DNA of 64,000 nt from JACVRW01 sp963728495. Lineage in GTDB: Bacteria; Actinomycetota; Thermoleophilia; Solirubrobacterales; Thermoleophilaceae. The notes beneath the pieces were generated by a model, which did no database searches, had not been told where the DNA came from, and saw only the letters and a list, made by a program, of their open reading frames with translations. Made by a program: the position numbers and the translations under genes. Numbering within the stretch: position 1 is the stretch's first letter; the number at the start of each line of letters is the position of its first letter. The stretch lies in assembly GCA_963728495.1 (NCBI GenBank), contig CAVSKI010000010.1:310001-374000 (forward strand), given 5' to 3'. Positions 17,367 to 27,842 of the stretch are shown here, piece by piece.

Positions 17367-18488
17367 GTGACCAGGACTTCCGACGTGGCGGTGGTCGGGG
17401 CCGGCATCGTTGGGTTGGCCACGGCCCACGCGCTGCTCGAGCGCGGAGCCTCGGTGCATGTCTATGAGCGCGGTGCCCCCGGCGCGGAGCAGTCGGGCGG
17501 CGACTCGCGAGTCTTCCGTCATGCCCATGACGATCCGAGGCTGATCGATCTTGCGCGCGAGAGCCGCCGGCTCTACCGCGAATGGGAGGACGAGCTCGGG
17601 GTCGAGCTCGTCTCTCCGGACGGGGTCGTGTCGCTGGGACCCGCCGTCCGGCGGCGCCTGCCGCTGCTTCAGCGGGCGGGAGTGGACGCGGCGGAGGTCT
17701 CCGCCGACGAGCTCGCCGAGCGGATGCCCCTGCTGGCGGGCTTCGACGGGCCGGCGATGTTCGACGCCGAGGGCGGGTCGATCCGCGCCGCCGCCGCGAT
17801 ATCGGCTCTGGCCGGTCGGCTGGGCGACAGTCTCGTCGCCGATGAGGTGGTCGCGCTGTGGGCAACTGGGCGCGAGACGATCGAAGTCCGCACCGCGGGG
17901 AGTCGCGGCGAGCACGGCGCAGCCATCGTCTGCGCCGGAAGGGACACCGCGCGGCTCGCTCGCGGCGCCGGTATCGCCATCCCGATCGAGTTCTCGCTGC
18001 ACGGCCGCGTGACCTTCAACGTCCGCACCGCCGCACCGGCGCGCGTGGCGTGCCTTCTCGACAGCAGCGAGAGCTTCGGCGAGCCGGGGTCCTACGGTGC
18101 CCCATCACCCGGCTCGAGCCAATTCTCGCTGGGCGTCAACGGGACGGCGCCGGGGCGCGAGGACGCCAGCCTGCTCGACCCCTCGGCAATCGCGCGGGTC
18201 ACCGACCGAGCCTGTGCCTACGTGCGGCGCGCGCTTCCGGGTCTCGATCCCGAGCCGGCCGGCTACCGCCACTGCTGGGTCACCGATCTGCCCTGGCATG
18301 ACGATGCGATCGGCGTCTGGGAGGCGGAGCGGACGCTGTTCCTCGCGGGCGCCAACCTCTTCAAGCACGCGCCTGCGGTCGGGCGCGCGCTGGCCGACGC
18401 CGCGCTGGACGAGGGGCTGGTGGAGGAGCTTCGGCCGGCCGCCCGTCTCGGCGCGCCGCCCGAGCAGGCGCCGGCCGCAGCCCACTGA
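17367..18488 (+). CDS. FAD-dependent oxidoreductase of the sarcosine oxidase/MTOX family
   Basis: A 373-residue flavoprotein. The N-terminus has the dinucleotide-binding GAGIVGLATA, followed by the acidic strand end VHVYERG. A substrate-domain cysteine, C303 in YRHCWVTDLPWHDD, aligns with the cysteine that covalently holds FAD in monomeric sarcosine oxidase. It should oxidise an N-methyl amino acid or related amine with oxygen. Such a reaction releases one-carbon units, a loose link to the methyl-transfer genes at the start of the window. It starts with GTG. The 142 bp upstream separate it from the divergent sigma factor gene. Confidence 0.82.
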   Translation: MTRTSDVAVVGAGIVGLATAHALLERGASVHVYERGAPGAEQSGGDSRVFRHAHDDPRLIDLARESRRLYREWEDELGVELVSPDGVVSLGPAVRRRLPLLQRAGVDAAEVSADELAERMPLLAGFDGPAMFDAEGGSIRAAAAISALAGRLGDSLVADEVVALWATGRETIEVRTAGSRGEHGAAIVCAGRDTARLARGAGIAIPIEFSLHGRVTFNVRTAAPARVACLLDSSESFGEPGSYGAPSPGSSQFSLGVNGTAPGREDASLLDPSAIARVTDRACAYVRRALPGLDPEPAGYRHCWVTDLPWHDDAIGVWEAERTLFLAGANLFKHAPAVGRALADAALDEGLVEELRPAARLGAPPEQAPAAAH

Positions 18489-18548
18489 CAACAGCGCCCC
18501 CGCGTGCAGCTCGGGTGGGTGCTCGGCGGCGTAGGCGGAGCCGCGCGC

Positions 18549-20137
18549 TCAGCGCTCGAGCTTCAGCAGCTCCTCATAGGCCGGCAGCGTCAGGAACTCG
18601 ACGAACTCGTCGCCGCTCAGCGCCACCTTCTCGAACAGCGAGCGCGAGAGGTCGGGCCGGCCCTCGCGCTCGAACCACTCGTCGTCGCCGATCTCCTCGC
18701 GGATCTTCTCGAGCTCGCTCACTGCCAGCTCTCGAACCAGCTCCTGAGTGATGGGCCGGCCGTCGTCGAGCACCTCACCGTGCTTGATCCACTGCCACAC
18801 CTGGGCGCGTGAAATCTCTGCCGTTGCGGCGTCCTCCATCAGGCCGTAGATGGCGGCGGCGCCATTGCCGCGCAGCCAGGACGACAGGTACTGGATGCCG
18901 ATGTTCACGTTCGAGCGCAGCCCCTTCTCGGTGGTCTCGCCCGGCGTCTGCGCCACCGAAAGCAGCTCGTCCTCGCTCACGTCTACGTCGTCGCGCTGCT
19001 TGTCGACCTGGTTGGGCCGGTCGCCCAGCACCTCGTCGAAGGCCTCGGTGGCCACCGGGACGGAGTCGGGGTGGGCGACCCAGGTGCCGTCGAATCCCGC
19101 ACCGGCCTCGCGCTGCTTGTCCTCGCGCACCGCCTCGAAGGCCGCCTTGTTGGCCTCCTCGTCGCTGCGGCTGGGGACAACCGCCGACATGCCGCCCATC
19201 GCGTGCGCGCCTCGCGAGTGGCAGGTCTTGACGACCAGGTCGCTGTAGGCCTTCATGAACGGCACGGTCATCGTCACGTCCTCGCGATTGGGCAACAGGA
19301 AATCCGGCCGCTTCTGGAAGCGCTTGATGACGGAGAAGATGTAGTCCCAGCGCCCGGCGTTCAGCCCGGCCGAGTGATCACGCAGCTCGTAGAGGATGGC
19401 GTCCATCTCGAAGGCAGCCGGGATCGTCTCGATCAGGACGGTGGCCTTGATCGTCCCGCGGTCGAGTCCAACCTCCTCCTCGGCGATCACAAAGGCGTCG
19501 CGCCAGAGCGCGGCCTCGGCGGCGGATTCGAGCTTGGGAATGTAGAAGAAGGGTCCGCGACCGCGCTCGAGCAGCGCCTCGGCGCTGCGGTGCATATAGA
19601 GGCCGAAGTCGACGAACGCGCCCGCAAGCTCACGACCGTCGATCCTCATGTGGCGCTCAGGCAGGTGCAAACCGCGCGGGCGCATGAGCAGTACGGCGTG
19701 GTCGTCCTCCAGGTGGTACTGCTTGTCGGCCTCCTCGTGCTCCATGGAGCCGCGCGCGGCGTCGCCCAGGTTCACCTGACCGCCGATCATGTTGGACCAG
19801 GTGGGCGAATTCGAGTCCTCGAAGTCGGCCATGAACGCGCGCGCGCCGGAGTTCAGCGCGTTGATGACCATCTTGCGCGACGCGGGCCCCGTGATCTCCA
19901 CACGCCGGTCCTGCAGCGCGTCGGGCACGGGGGCGACCGTGAAGTCCTCCGGCGCGGTGACGAATGAGAGCGTCCCGCCGGCATCGAGCTCGGCCTGTAG
20001 CTCCTGGCGAGCGTTCAACAGCTGCTGCCGGCGCGAGTCGAGCTCCTCGTGCAGGCGCCCCACCAGCCGGAGCGCGCCCTCGGTGAGGACCTCGTCGTAA
20101 CGGTCGCCGCGCGGAGCCTCGATACGGAGCGGTTCGG

Positions 20138-20141
<4 letters not shown>
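18549..20141 (-). CDS. aceB: Malate synthase A
   Basis: A 530-residue malate synthase, the usual length for isoform A. It condenses glyoxylate with acetyl-CoA to malate. Diagnostic stretches are FEDSNSPTW, MRPRGLHLPERH, LIETIPAAFEMDAILYELRD, GRWDYIFSVIK and MGGMSAVVP. The ATG at 20141 overlaps the ettA stop (ATGA). No isocitrate lyase lies in the window, but the GlcDEF glycolate oxidase encoded at 27.8-31.7 kb produces glyoxylate, which this enzyme could consume. Confidence 0.95.
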
Positions 20142-21797
<1,656 letters not shown>

Positions 21798-21842
21798 GAA
21801 GGGGCGAGGCTAGCGGCCGGTCCCAGCTAGCCTGCGCCTCCG

Positions 21843-22592
21843 ATGTTGTTGGCCAACGTCCTTCAGCCGCTGATCTCCGTCGAGGAGTGGACGCTCGAGG
21901 CCCTTCATTCGATCGGGTTGGGGTGGGGCCTCGCGATCGTGGGGCTCACGCTGCTCGTGCGCGCCTGCACGGTGCCGCTCGTCGTGAGGCAATTCCGAGC
22001 CCAGCGCGAGCTGCGAGACCACATGCCGCGCGTCAAGGAGCTTCAAAAGCGTCACCGCTCCGACAAGGAGCGCATGCAACGCGAGCTGCGCGAGTATTAC
22101 CGCGAGCACGAGATCAGTCCGCTGAGCGCCTTCCTGCCCCTGCTCGTGCAGATTCCCGTCTTCATCTCGCTGTACTACCTGATGCGCACCGACGCAAAGA
22201 GCGGCCTGTTCGGCGACGCCGGTCTGCTGTTCATCCCGGACCTCACCGACAAACCGCACGGGGCGGTGCTGTTCGCGCTCATCACGACCTACCTCATCTT
22301 CCAGATCACCAGCAGCCTGATCGCCACCCGCACGATGCGCGGGGGCCAGCGAGGCCTGATGCTCGCCCTACCGCTGCTCTTCGTGGGGCTGGTCGCCCGC
22401 TTCCCCGCGGGGCTCGCGGTGTACTGGATCACCACGAGCCTTTGGACCCTTGGCCAACAGGTGTGTCTCTGGCGCCTCGCGCCGGCTGCCGCACCGATCG
22501 GGGCATCCCTGCCGCCCGAGCGTCCCGAACCCCCGCCGCCCGCCGCGCCCCGGCGGCGCACGCGAAAGCGCAAGCACGGCCGCCCCCGCTGA
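21843..22592 (+). CDS. yidC: Membrane protein insertase YidC/Oxa1 family
   Basis: A 249-residue Oxa1-superfamily insertase of the short Gram-positive type, without the large periplasmic domain of Gram-negative YidC. Conserved segments are GLGWGLAIVGLTLLVRACTV, LPLLVQIPVFISLYYLMR and FPAGLAVYWITTSLWTLGQQ. The hydrophilic groove arginine is present in VRACTVPL. The C-terminus is a basic, Pro-rich tail typical of ribosome-contacting versions. It helps insert and fold membrane proteins with or without SecYEG. This copy stands outside the rnpA-rpmH locus, so it may be a second YidC. Confidence 0.92.
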   Translation: MLLANVLQPLISVEEWTLEALHSIGLGWGLAIVGLTLLVRACTVPLVVRQFRAQRELRDHMPRVKELQKRHRSDKERMQRELREYYREHEISPLSAFLPLLVQIPVFISLYYLMRTDAKSGLFGDAGLLFIPDLTDKPHGAVLFALITTYLIFQITSSLIATRTMRGGQRGLMLALPLLFVGLVARFPAGLAVYWITTSLWTLGQQVCLWRLAPAAAPIGASLPPERPEPPPPAAPRRRTRKRKHGRPR

Positions 22593-22688
22593 CCGAGAGG
22601 TGTGGCGCTCGCTCAGAGCCATTGATCGAGCATCGAGGCGGTCGCTTCTCTGGTAATCCCGCAGCTCTCCGTGGGAACATGGGCGGCG

Positions 22689-24332
22689 ATGGGTGTGGCG
22701 AGGGCTGACGAGCTCTTACGCCTCGGCCGCGAGGCGCTCGCGACAGCGGACTGGAAGCGTGCCCGCGGTTTCTTCGAGCAGGCCGCGGAGTTCGGCGAGA
22801 CCGCGGAGATTCTCGACGGCCTGGGAGAGGCGCTGCAGTTCGGGGGCGAGCATGAGCGGGCGATTGTGTTGAAGGAGCGCGCGTTTGCCGAATACGAGCG
22901 GCGTGGCCTGCGGGCGGAGGCCGCCGAGCTGGCACGCTGGCTGGCGTTCCTGCACGTGTCGGTCCACGGCAACGTGGCCGCGGCCAATGGCTGGATGGCG
23001 AGAGCGGAGAGTGTCCTGGAGGGGGTTGAGGAGTCTGCGGCGCACGGGTGGCTGATGCTCGACCGAGCTCCGTGGACGTCGGATGCGTCCGAGCGCGAGC
23101 AGCTCGCGACAGCAGCGATCGCGATTGCCAGGCGGTACGGCGACCGGGACCTCGAGTTCGATGCCATGGCCCTGCTCGGCGAGGCGTCGGTCGCCGCAGG
23201 GCGCGTCACCGAGGGGATGAGGCTGCTCGACCAGGCGATGGCCGCGGTCGCCTCGGGGGAGGTCCTTGGTGTCGGCCCCGCGGGCGAGATCTACTGCAGG
23301 ATGTTGAGCGCGTGTGAACGGGCGACCGACGTCAGACGCGCCGAGCAGTGGCTCGCCGCTGCGACTCGCTTCGAGGCGTGGGACGACTTCGTGCCGCCGA
23401 CTTGCCGGACGCACTACGGCGGGATTCTGATTGCACTCGGCCGCTGGGAAGAGGCGGAGCGCGAGCTGCTCGCAGCAGTTCGGACCTTCGAGACGGGCTA
23501 CTGGGCGTCCCAACTTTTCGCGCTGCTTCGGCTGGCGGACCTGCGCGTTCGTCAAGGACGATTCGAGGAGGCCGAACGTCTGCTGGAAGGCTTTGACTGG
23601 CACGCAAGCGCCAAGCGGTCTCTCGCGCGGATCGCGTTGGCGCGCGGCGATCTCGCTCTGGCAGGGGACCTCGGCCGCTTGTGCCTCGAGAGCACGCCGC
23701 CGTCCGATCCGGATTGCGCGCCGGTGCTCGCCTTGCTTGTCGACGTGCAGCTCGCACGCGGCGACCTCTCCGCCGCGGACGAGACGCTTGCCCAGCTGGC
23801 CGTTCTTGCGGTCGACCGCAAGGACGACCGGACGCGCGCCGTCGCCAAGCTCGTCGCGGGCACAGTCCAAGCGGCTCGAGGAGACGACCACGCGCGGGCG
23901 GATTTCCAAGCGGCGCTGGAGCTGTTCTCCAGGCTCGGGCTTGCCCTGGAAGCCGCGCAGGCTCGGGTCGCGCTCGCGCGCGCGCTCGCCTCGCACGCGC
24001 CGGCAGCAGCGGTCGAAGAGGCACGGCACGCGTTGGAGACATTCGAGCGTCTCGGTGCGACCCGGGACGCCGACGCCGCGGCGGCGGTACTCCGAGAGCT
24101 CGGAGCCTCGGCGCGGACGTTCCCGAAAGGGTTCGGGCAGCTGACGAAACGCGAGACGGAGGTCTTGTCGCTCCTGGCCGAGGGATGCTCGAATGCCGAG
24201 ATCGCGCAGCGCCTCTACATCAGCCGGCGAACGGCGGAGCACCACGTCGCGCGCATCCTGTCCAAGCTCGGCCTCCGGAACCGAGCCGAGGCGGCCGCGT
24301 ACGCGCTGCGCGAGCAGACCGCAAATCCGTAG
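22689..24332 (+). CDS. TPR-repeat LuxR-family transcriptional regulator
   Basis: About 547 residues from the ATG at 22689 (a GTG at 22671 would add six). Most of the protein is TPR-like helical repeats (DWKRARGFFEQAAEFGETAE, GRWEEAERELLAAVRTFE and GRFEEAERLLEGFDW). The C-terminus is a LuxR HTH with LTKRETEVLSLLAEG, NAEIAQRLYISRRT and HHVARILSKLGL. It lacks the LAL ATPase domain. It lies 36 bp before an alpha/beta hydrolase, as is common for hydrolases controlled by TPR-LuxR proteins. Both genes use more A/T-ending or rare codons (CTT, CTA, AGG, AGA) than neighbours, hinting at acquisition by transfer. Confidence 0.85.
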   Translation: MGVARADELLRLGREALATADWKRARGFFEQAAEFGETAEILDGLGEALQFGGEHERAIVLKERAFAEYERRGLRAEAAELARWLAFLHVSVHGNVAAANGWMARAESVLEGVEESAAHGWLMLDRAPWTSDASEREQLATAAIAIARRYGDRDLEFDAMALLGEASVAAGRVTEGMRLLDQAMAAVASGEVLGVGPAGEIYCRMLSACERATDVRRAEQWLAAATRFEAWDDFVPPTCRTHYGGILIALGRWEEAERELLAAVRTFETGYWASQLFALLRLADLRVRQGRFEEAERLLEGFDWHASAKRSLARIALARGDLALAGDLGRLCLESTPPSDPDCAPVLALLVDVQLARGDLSAADETLAQLAVLAVDRKDDRTRAVAKLVAGTVQAARGDDHARADFQAALELFSRLGLALEAAQARVALARALASHAPAAAVEEARHALETFERLGATRDADAAAAVLRELGASARTFPKGFGQLTKRETEVLSLLAEGCSNAEIAQRLYISRRTAEHHVARILSKLGLRNRAEAAAYALREQTANP

Positions 24333-24368
24333 CCGGATAGGCATTCCTACCGATGCTGCGCGCCTCAT

Positions 24369-25334
24369 ATGCAGCGATCCTCAGCCCCCATGGACACAGA
24401 GTTGGATCTCGAGCTCCAGGAGGCGCAGGCCGCGCTACTCGCCCGGTTCGCACCTGAGACTCGTGTCCACCGGATTCGCTGGTCCGAAGGCAAGACACAA
24501 GTCTTCGAGCTGGGCAGCGGGGCGCCCCTTCTATACGTCCACGGCGGGTTGGGCGGTGCCTACGAGATGGTGCCGATCCTCGCGGCGCTCGCGCAAAACC
24601 ACCACGTGATCGCAGTCGACCGACCGGGTCATGGGCTGGCCGATCCGTTCAACTACGAGGGCGTCGACCTGCTCGACCACGCTCGGACTTTCCTAGGGGA
24701 CATCCTCGATGCGCTCGAGGTCTCGACCGTCGACGTGCTTGCCAACTCGATGGGCGCGCTCTGGTCCGTCGCGTTCGCGATCGACGCTCCCAGTCGAGTC
24801 TCGCGCCTGGCGCTCGTCGGCGCGCCGTTCGGGATCGCGCGAAGGCCACCCCTCCCGATGCTTCCGTTCGGACTCCCTCTAATCGGGCCAAGGCTTGGCA
24901 GATTCGTGCTCTCGAACGCGAATCGCGACGGGAGCCGGAAATTCTGGGACCAGCTCCTGGTGAAGCATGCTGAGAGAGTGGACGATCTGCTGCTCGACGT
25001 CGACGTCGCGCACACGCGACGGAACGTCGCGAGCATGCTCAGCTTGATTGCGTCTATCGCCGATTGGCGCCGCCTCGGCTACCGACGCGAGCTGATCCTC
25101 GGCGAGCGCTGGCGAGCGTTGACGATGCCGACGCTTCTCCTCTGGCCCGAACACGACGCCTTCGGATCGCCAGAGGCGGGCGAGACTCTCGTCGCGACGA
25201 ATCCGAACCTTCGTCTCGTTCGACTTCCTGGGGTAGGCCACCTTCCGTGGATCGACGACCCAGACCTCGTCGTCGGCGAGATCGAGCGCTTCCTCGCGAC
25301 AAAGCGACGGAGCGGCGTGGACGCGGCTGCCTAG
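24369..25334 (+). CDS. Alpha/beta hydrolase fold protein
   Basis: A 321-residue hydrolase (314 if the ATG at 24390 is used). The oxyanion motif is HGGLGG, the nucleophile elbow is LANSMGALWS with the Ser as nucleophile, the acid is the Asp in LWPEHDAFGS and the base is the His in LPGVGHLPWID. A helical cap covers the middle (RRPPLPMLPFGLPLIGPRL). It is cytoplasmic, and the substrate is unknown: esters, lactones, C-C bonds or halides are all possible. It directly follows the TPR-LuxR regulator on the same strand and shares its atypical codon use. Confidence 0.82.
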   Translation: MQRSSAPMDTELDLELQEAQAALLARFAPETRVHRIRWSEGKTQVFELGSGAPLLYVHGGLGGAYEMVPILAALAQNHHVIAVDRPGHGLADPFNYEGVDLLDHARTFLGDILDALEVSTVDVLANSMGALWSVAFAIDAPSRVSRLALVGAPFGIARRPPLPMLPFGLPLIGPRLGRFVLSNANRDGSRKFWDQLLVKHAERVDDLLLDVDVAHTRRNVASMLSLIASIADWRRLGYRRELILGERWRALTMPTLLLWPEHDAFGSPEAGETLVATNPNLRLVRLPGVGHLPWIDDPDLVVGEIERFLATKRRSGVDAAA

Positions 25335-25507
25335 CTACGAGCGCATCACGCCACGGATCGCGAATCGTCGTGACAGCCGCGCCCGCCCTGCGCTCCCGCT
25401 TCGCCGCTACGAGGGTGGCCTCGCCGCAGCGGACCTATCTCGACCGCGCCGTCCAATCGCGGCGCTGCTCGAGGGCGCAGCGGAGCTGCACGTGGAAGAC
25501 TTAGCGC

Positions 25508-26986
25508 GTGGGTCAGGAAGTCTCCGCGAAGGTCTTCTCGCGACAGGACAGGCAGCGCTACCGCCAGAAGGTGCGCACCTGCCTCGATGTGTTCGCGCGC
25601 ATGCTCAGCGAGGCGCGCTTCGACGCCGAGCGGCGCTCGGTCGGGCTCGAGATCGAGCTCAACCTCACCGACGACGCGGGCGACCCGGCGATGATCAACG
25701 CCGCGGCGCTCGAGGCGATCGCCGACAGCGACTTCCAGACCGAGCTCGGCCAGTTCAATGTCGAGATCAACATCCCGCCGCGGCTGCTCGAGAACGGAAT
25801 GTTCTCCGAGCTGGAGCAGGAGGTCAGGACGAGCCTCAACTGCGCCGAGGACAACGCACGCTCGGTGGGCGCGCACATGATGATCATCGGCATCCTGCCG
25901 ACGATCGCCGAGGAGCACCTGACCGCGGACAGCTTCAGCGAGAACCCGCGCTACGAACTGCTCAACGAGCAGATCTTCGCCGCCCGCGGCGAGGATCTCG
26001 AGATCGCGATCTCCGGCACCGAGCGGCTGGCCACGTTCGCCGACACGATCGCCCCGGAGGCGGCCTGCACGAGCGTGCAGCTGCACCAGCTGTGCGAGCC
26101 GGAGGCCTTCGCCGAGCACTGGAACGCGGCTCAGGCGATCGCCGGCGCCCAGGTGGCGGTGGCGGCCAACTCGCCCTTCTTCTTCGGCAAGGAACTCTGG
26201 CGCGAGACGCGCATCGCCCTGTTCGAGCAGGCCACCGACACGCGACCCGAGGAGCTCAAGGCCCAGGGCGTTCGCCCGCGGGTGTGGTTCGGCGACCGCT
26301 GGATCACCTCGATCTTCGACCTCTTCGAGGAGAACGTCCGCTACTTCCCCGCGCTGCTGCCGGTGTGCGATGACGAGGACCCGATCGAGATGCTCGACCG
26401 CGGAGACACGCCCGGGTTAGCCGAGCTGCGCCTACACAACGGGACGATCTACCGCTGGAACCGGCCCATCTACGACGTGGTTCGCGGTCGCCCGCACCTG
26501 CGCGTCGAGAACCGGCTGCTGCCCGCTGGACCTTCGGTGGTCGACATCTGCGCCAACGCGGCGTTCTACTACGGCCTGATCCGGACGCTGGTGGCCGAGG
26601 AGCGCCCGCTGTGGTCGCAGATGTCCTTCTCGGCCGCGGAGGACAACTTCCACGCCGGCGCCCGCGAGGGCATAGACGCTCGCCTCTACTGGCCCGGCGT
26701 GGGCGAAGTGCCCGCGACCGAGCTGGTGCTGCGCCGGCTGCTGCCCGCCGCCCACGAGGGCCTGGAGAAGGCGGGCATCGACGCCGCCGACCGCGACCGC
26801 CTGCTCGGCATCATCGAACAACGCTGCGTGACCATGCAGAACGGAGCGTCCTGGCAGGTCGGGGCCTTCCACCGGTTCTACGGTGACCAGAAGCTCGATC
26901 GCCTCGAGGCCCTGCGCCGCATGACCGTGCTGTATCGCGAGCACATGCACGCGAACGAGCCGGTTCATGAGTGGCCTTTGCCCTAG
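25508..26986 (+). CDS. Glutamate-cysteine ligase family 2 (GCS2) carboxylate-amine ligase
   Basis: A 492-residue member of the GCS2 family, which forms gamma-glutamyl or similar amide bonds with ATP. Recognisable parts are RRSVGLEIELNLTD near residue 45, QFNVEINIPPRLLENGMF, HMMIIGILPT, AANSPFFFGKELW and HLRVENRLLPAGP. Actinobacteria usually make mycothiol rather than glutathione, so roles such as gamma-glutamylcysteine for ergothioneine synthesis (EgtA type) or another amide ligase are possible. It starts with GTG. A 173-bp spacer upstream shows no recognisable signal. The repeated intergenic element starts about 50 bp downstream. Confidence 0.82.
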   Translation: MGQEVSAKVFSRQDRQRYRQKVRTCLDVFARMLSEARFDAERRSVGLEIELNLTDDAGDPAMINAAALEAIADSDFQTELGQFNVEINIPPRLLENGMFSELEQEVRTSLNCAEDNARSVGAHMMIIGILPTIAEEHLTADSFSENPRYELLNEQIFAARGEDLEIAISGTERLATFADTIAPEAACTSVQLHQLCEPEAFAEHWNAAQAIAGAQVAVAANSPFFFGKELWRETRIALFEQATDTRPEELKAQGVRPRVWFGDRWITSIFDLFEENVRYFPALLPVCDDEDPIEMLDRGDTPGLAELRLHNGTIYRWNRPIYDVVRGRPHLRVENRLLPAGPSVVDICANAAFYYGLIRTLVAEERPLWSQMSFSAAEDNFHAGAREGIDARLYWPGVGEVPATELVLRRLLPAAHEGLEKAGIDAADRDRLLGIIEQRCVTMQNGASWQVGAFHRFYGDQKLDRLEALRRMTVLYREHMHANEPVHEWPLP

Positions 26987-27106
26987 AGGCTTGATGTGGG
27001 TTCGCCGTCCGCGGGCTCGCCCGGCGCTGCGCGAGTTGCCGGCTGCCGGGGCCTGCGTTTCTTAACGGCGGCAACCAAGGGGTGGACGCGGCCGTGTTGT
27101 TGGCTT

Positions 27107-27123
27107 TGTCACGTTGCTGTAAC
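27107..27123 (-). promoter_or_regulatory. Operator-like tandem repeat GTTACA-N5-GTGACA (copy A, left)
   Basis: On the reverse strand, GTTACA (27123-27118) is followed 11 bp later by GTGACA (27112-27107). An 11-bp direct-repeat period is typical of sites bound head-to-tail by OmpR/PhoB-family response regulators. The sequence resembles the GTCACAGCG repeats reported for mycobacterial MtrA (recalled, not looked up). Confidence 0.45.
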
Positions 27124-27163
27124 GCGGTCGCTGGGCCACTGATCGAGTGGCAAGTTATGCACC

Positions 27164-27838
27164 TCATAGATGCACAATCCGACACTCGGCAGAGCGCAGG
27201 CGCAACGGCGCGGTCGGCGCACCCGGCGGTGTTACAGCGCCGCGACAGGAGTGACAGCTCCAGCAGATCCCGGCTCGCGCAGCGCAAGGCAGGCGCACGG
27301 CGCACCGAACCCTCATCACGGCCCTAGATGAGACCAGCCGGGGGCTCACGCACCGCTGATTTTGGCCGGGCGGCTGTTCCAGGTCCAGCTCGAAGCACCG
27401 GCTCTTCGGGTCGCTGGCGTAAGGGCCCCAGCACGGGATGGACGCGAAGCCGGCGGCCTTGTAGAGGCCCAGGGCCTCCTCCTGGCGGTTTCCCGTCTCC
27501 AGTCGAATCCGCTTGTAGCCCGCGACGCGCGCCGCCTCCAGCAGCCAGGCGACCAGCGCCTTTCCCAAGCCGCGTCCACGCGCCTCCGGGACCACGTACA
27601 TGCGGCGCAGCTCGGCCGTGGTGGCGTCGAAGCGCGAGAACCCGCCGCAGCCGGACGGACGGCCGTCGAGCTTGGCGAGCAGGAAGGCGCCGTCGGGGGG
27701 CACGAAGTCCTCTGTTCGAGGCGGCGCACCGGAGCCCGCGTCGCCGGCGTGGCGCGCATCGATCTCGGCAATCGACGCGGTGGTGAGAGCCACGACCGCA
27801 GCATCGTCCAGGCGGACGCTCTCCCGGCTGAGCGTCAT
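27164..27838 (-). CDS. GNAT-family N-acetyltransferase with a C-terminal extension running into repeat A
   Basis: The first ~150 residues are a standard GNAT acetyltransferase. The acetyl-CoA-binding motif A is MYVVPEARGRGLGKALVAWL and motif B is ETGNRQEEALGLYKAAGF, ending with CFELDLEQ. It transfers acetyl from acetyl-CoA to an amine; the target is unknown. No stop follows the domain. The frame continues for about 70 low-complexity residues through repeat element A and stops at 27164. This tail is encoded by the repeat and is unlikely to be original, so the ancestral stop may have been lost when the element arrived. Only 4 bp separate its start from the glcF stop. Confidence 0.8.
   Translation of the reverse strand: MTLSRESVRLDDAAVVALTTASIAEIDARHAGDAGSGAPPRTEDFVPPDGAFLLAKLDGRPSGCGGFSRFDATTAELRRMYVVPEARGRGLGKALVAWLLEAARVAGYKRIRLETGNRQEEALGLYKAAGFASIPCWGPYASDPKSRCFELDLEQPPGQNQRCVSPRLVSSRAVMRVRCAVRLPCAARAGICWSCHSCRGAVTPPGAPTAPLRLRSAECRIVHL
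27231..27247 (+). promoter_or_regulatory. Operator-like tandem repeat GTTACA-N5-GCGACA (copy A, right)
   Basis: GTTACA at 27231-27236 and GCGACA at 27242-27247 have the same 11-bp period as the left site but point the opposite way (outward). The inner edges of the two sites are 107 bp apart, against 97 bp in copy B, a difference of about one helical turn. Confidence 0.45.
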
Positions 27839-27842
27839 CCGC

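Larger units (their letters stand above)
27035..27303. repeat. Intergenic repeat element, copy A
   Basis: This shares three modules, in the same order, with 45062-45405. Module 1, 27070-27128, matches 45115-45172 with about five mismatches and one indel (by eye). Module 2 at 27229-27249 is GTGTTACAGC followed by GCGACAG. Module 3 at 27271-27287 is a 17-mer, CGGCTCGCGCAGCGCAA, identical in copy B, and similarity continues for about 15 more bases. The DNA between modules 1 and 2 (100 bp here, 90 bp in B) differs completely but holds a small hairpin (CCACT/AGTGG at about 27136-27150). GTTGCC at 27035 and GGCAAC at 27070 form an inverted repeat. No transposase is present. It lies between convergent genes. 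Confidence 0.7.
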
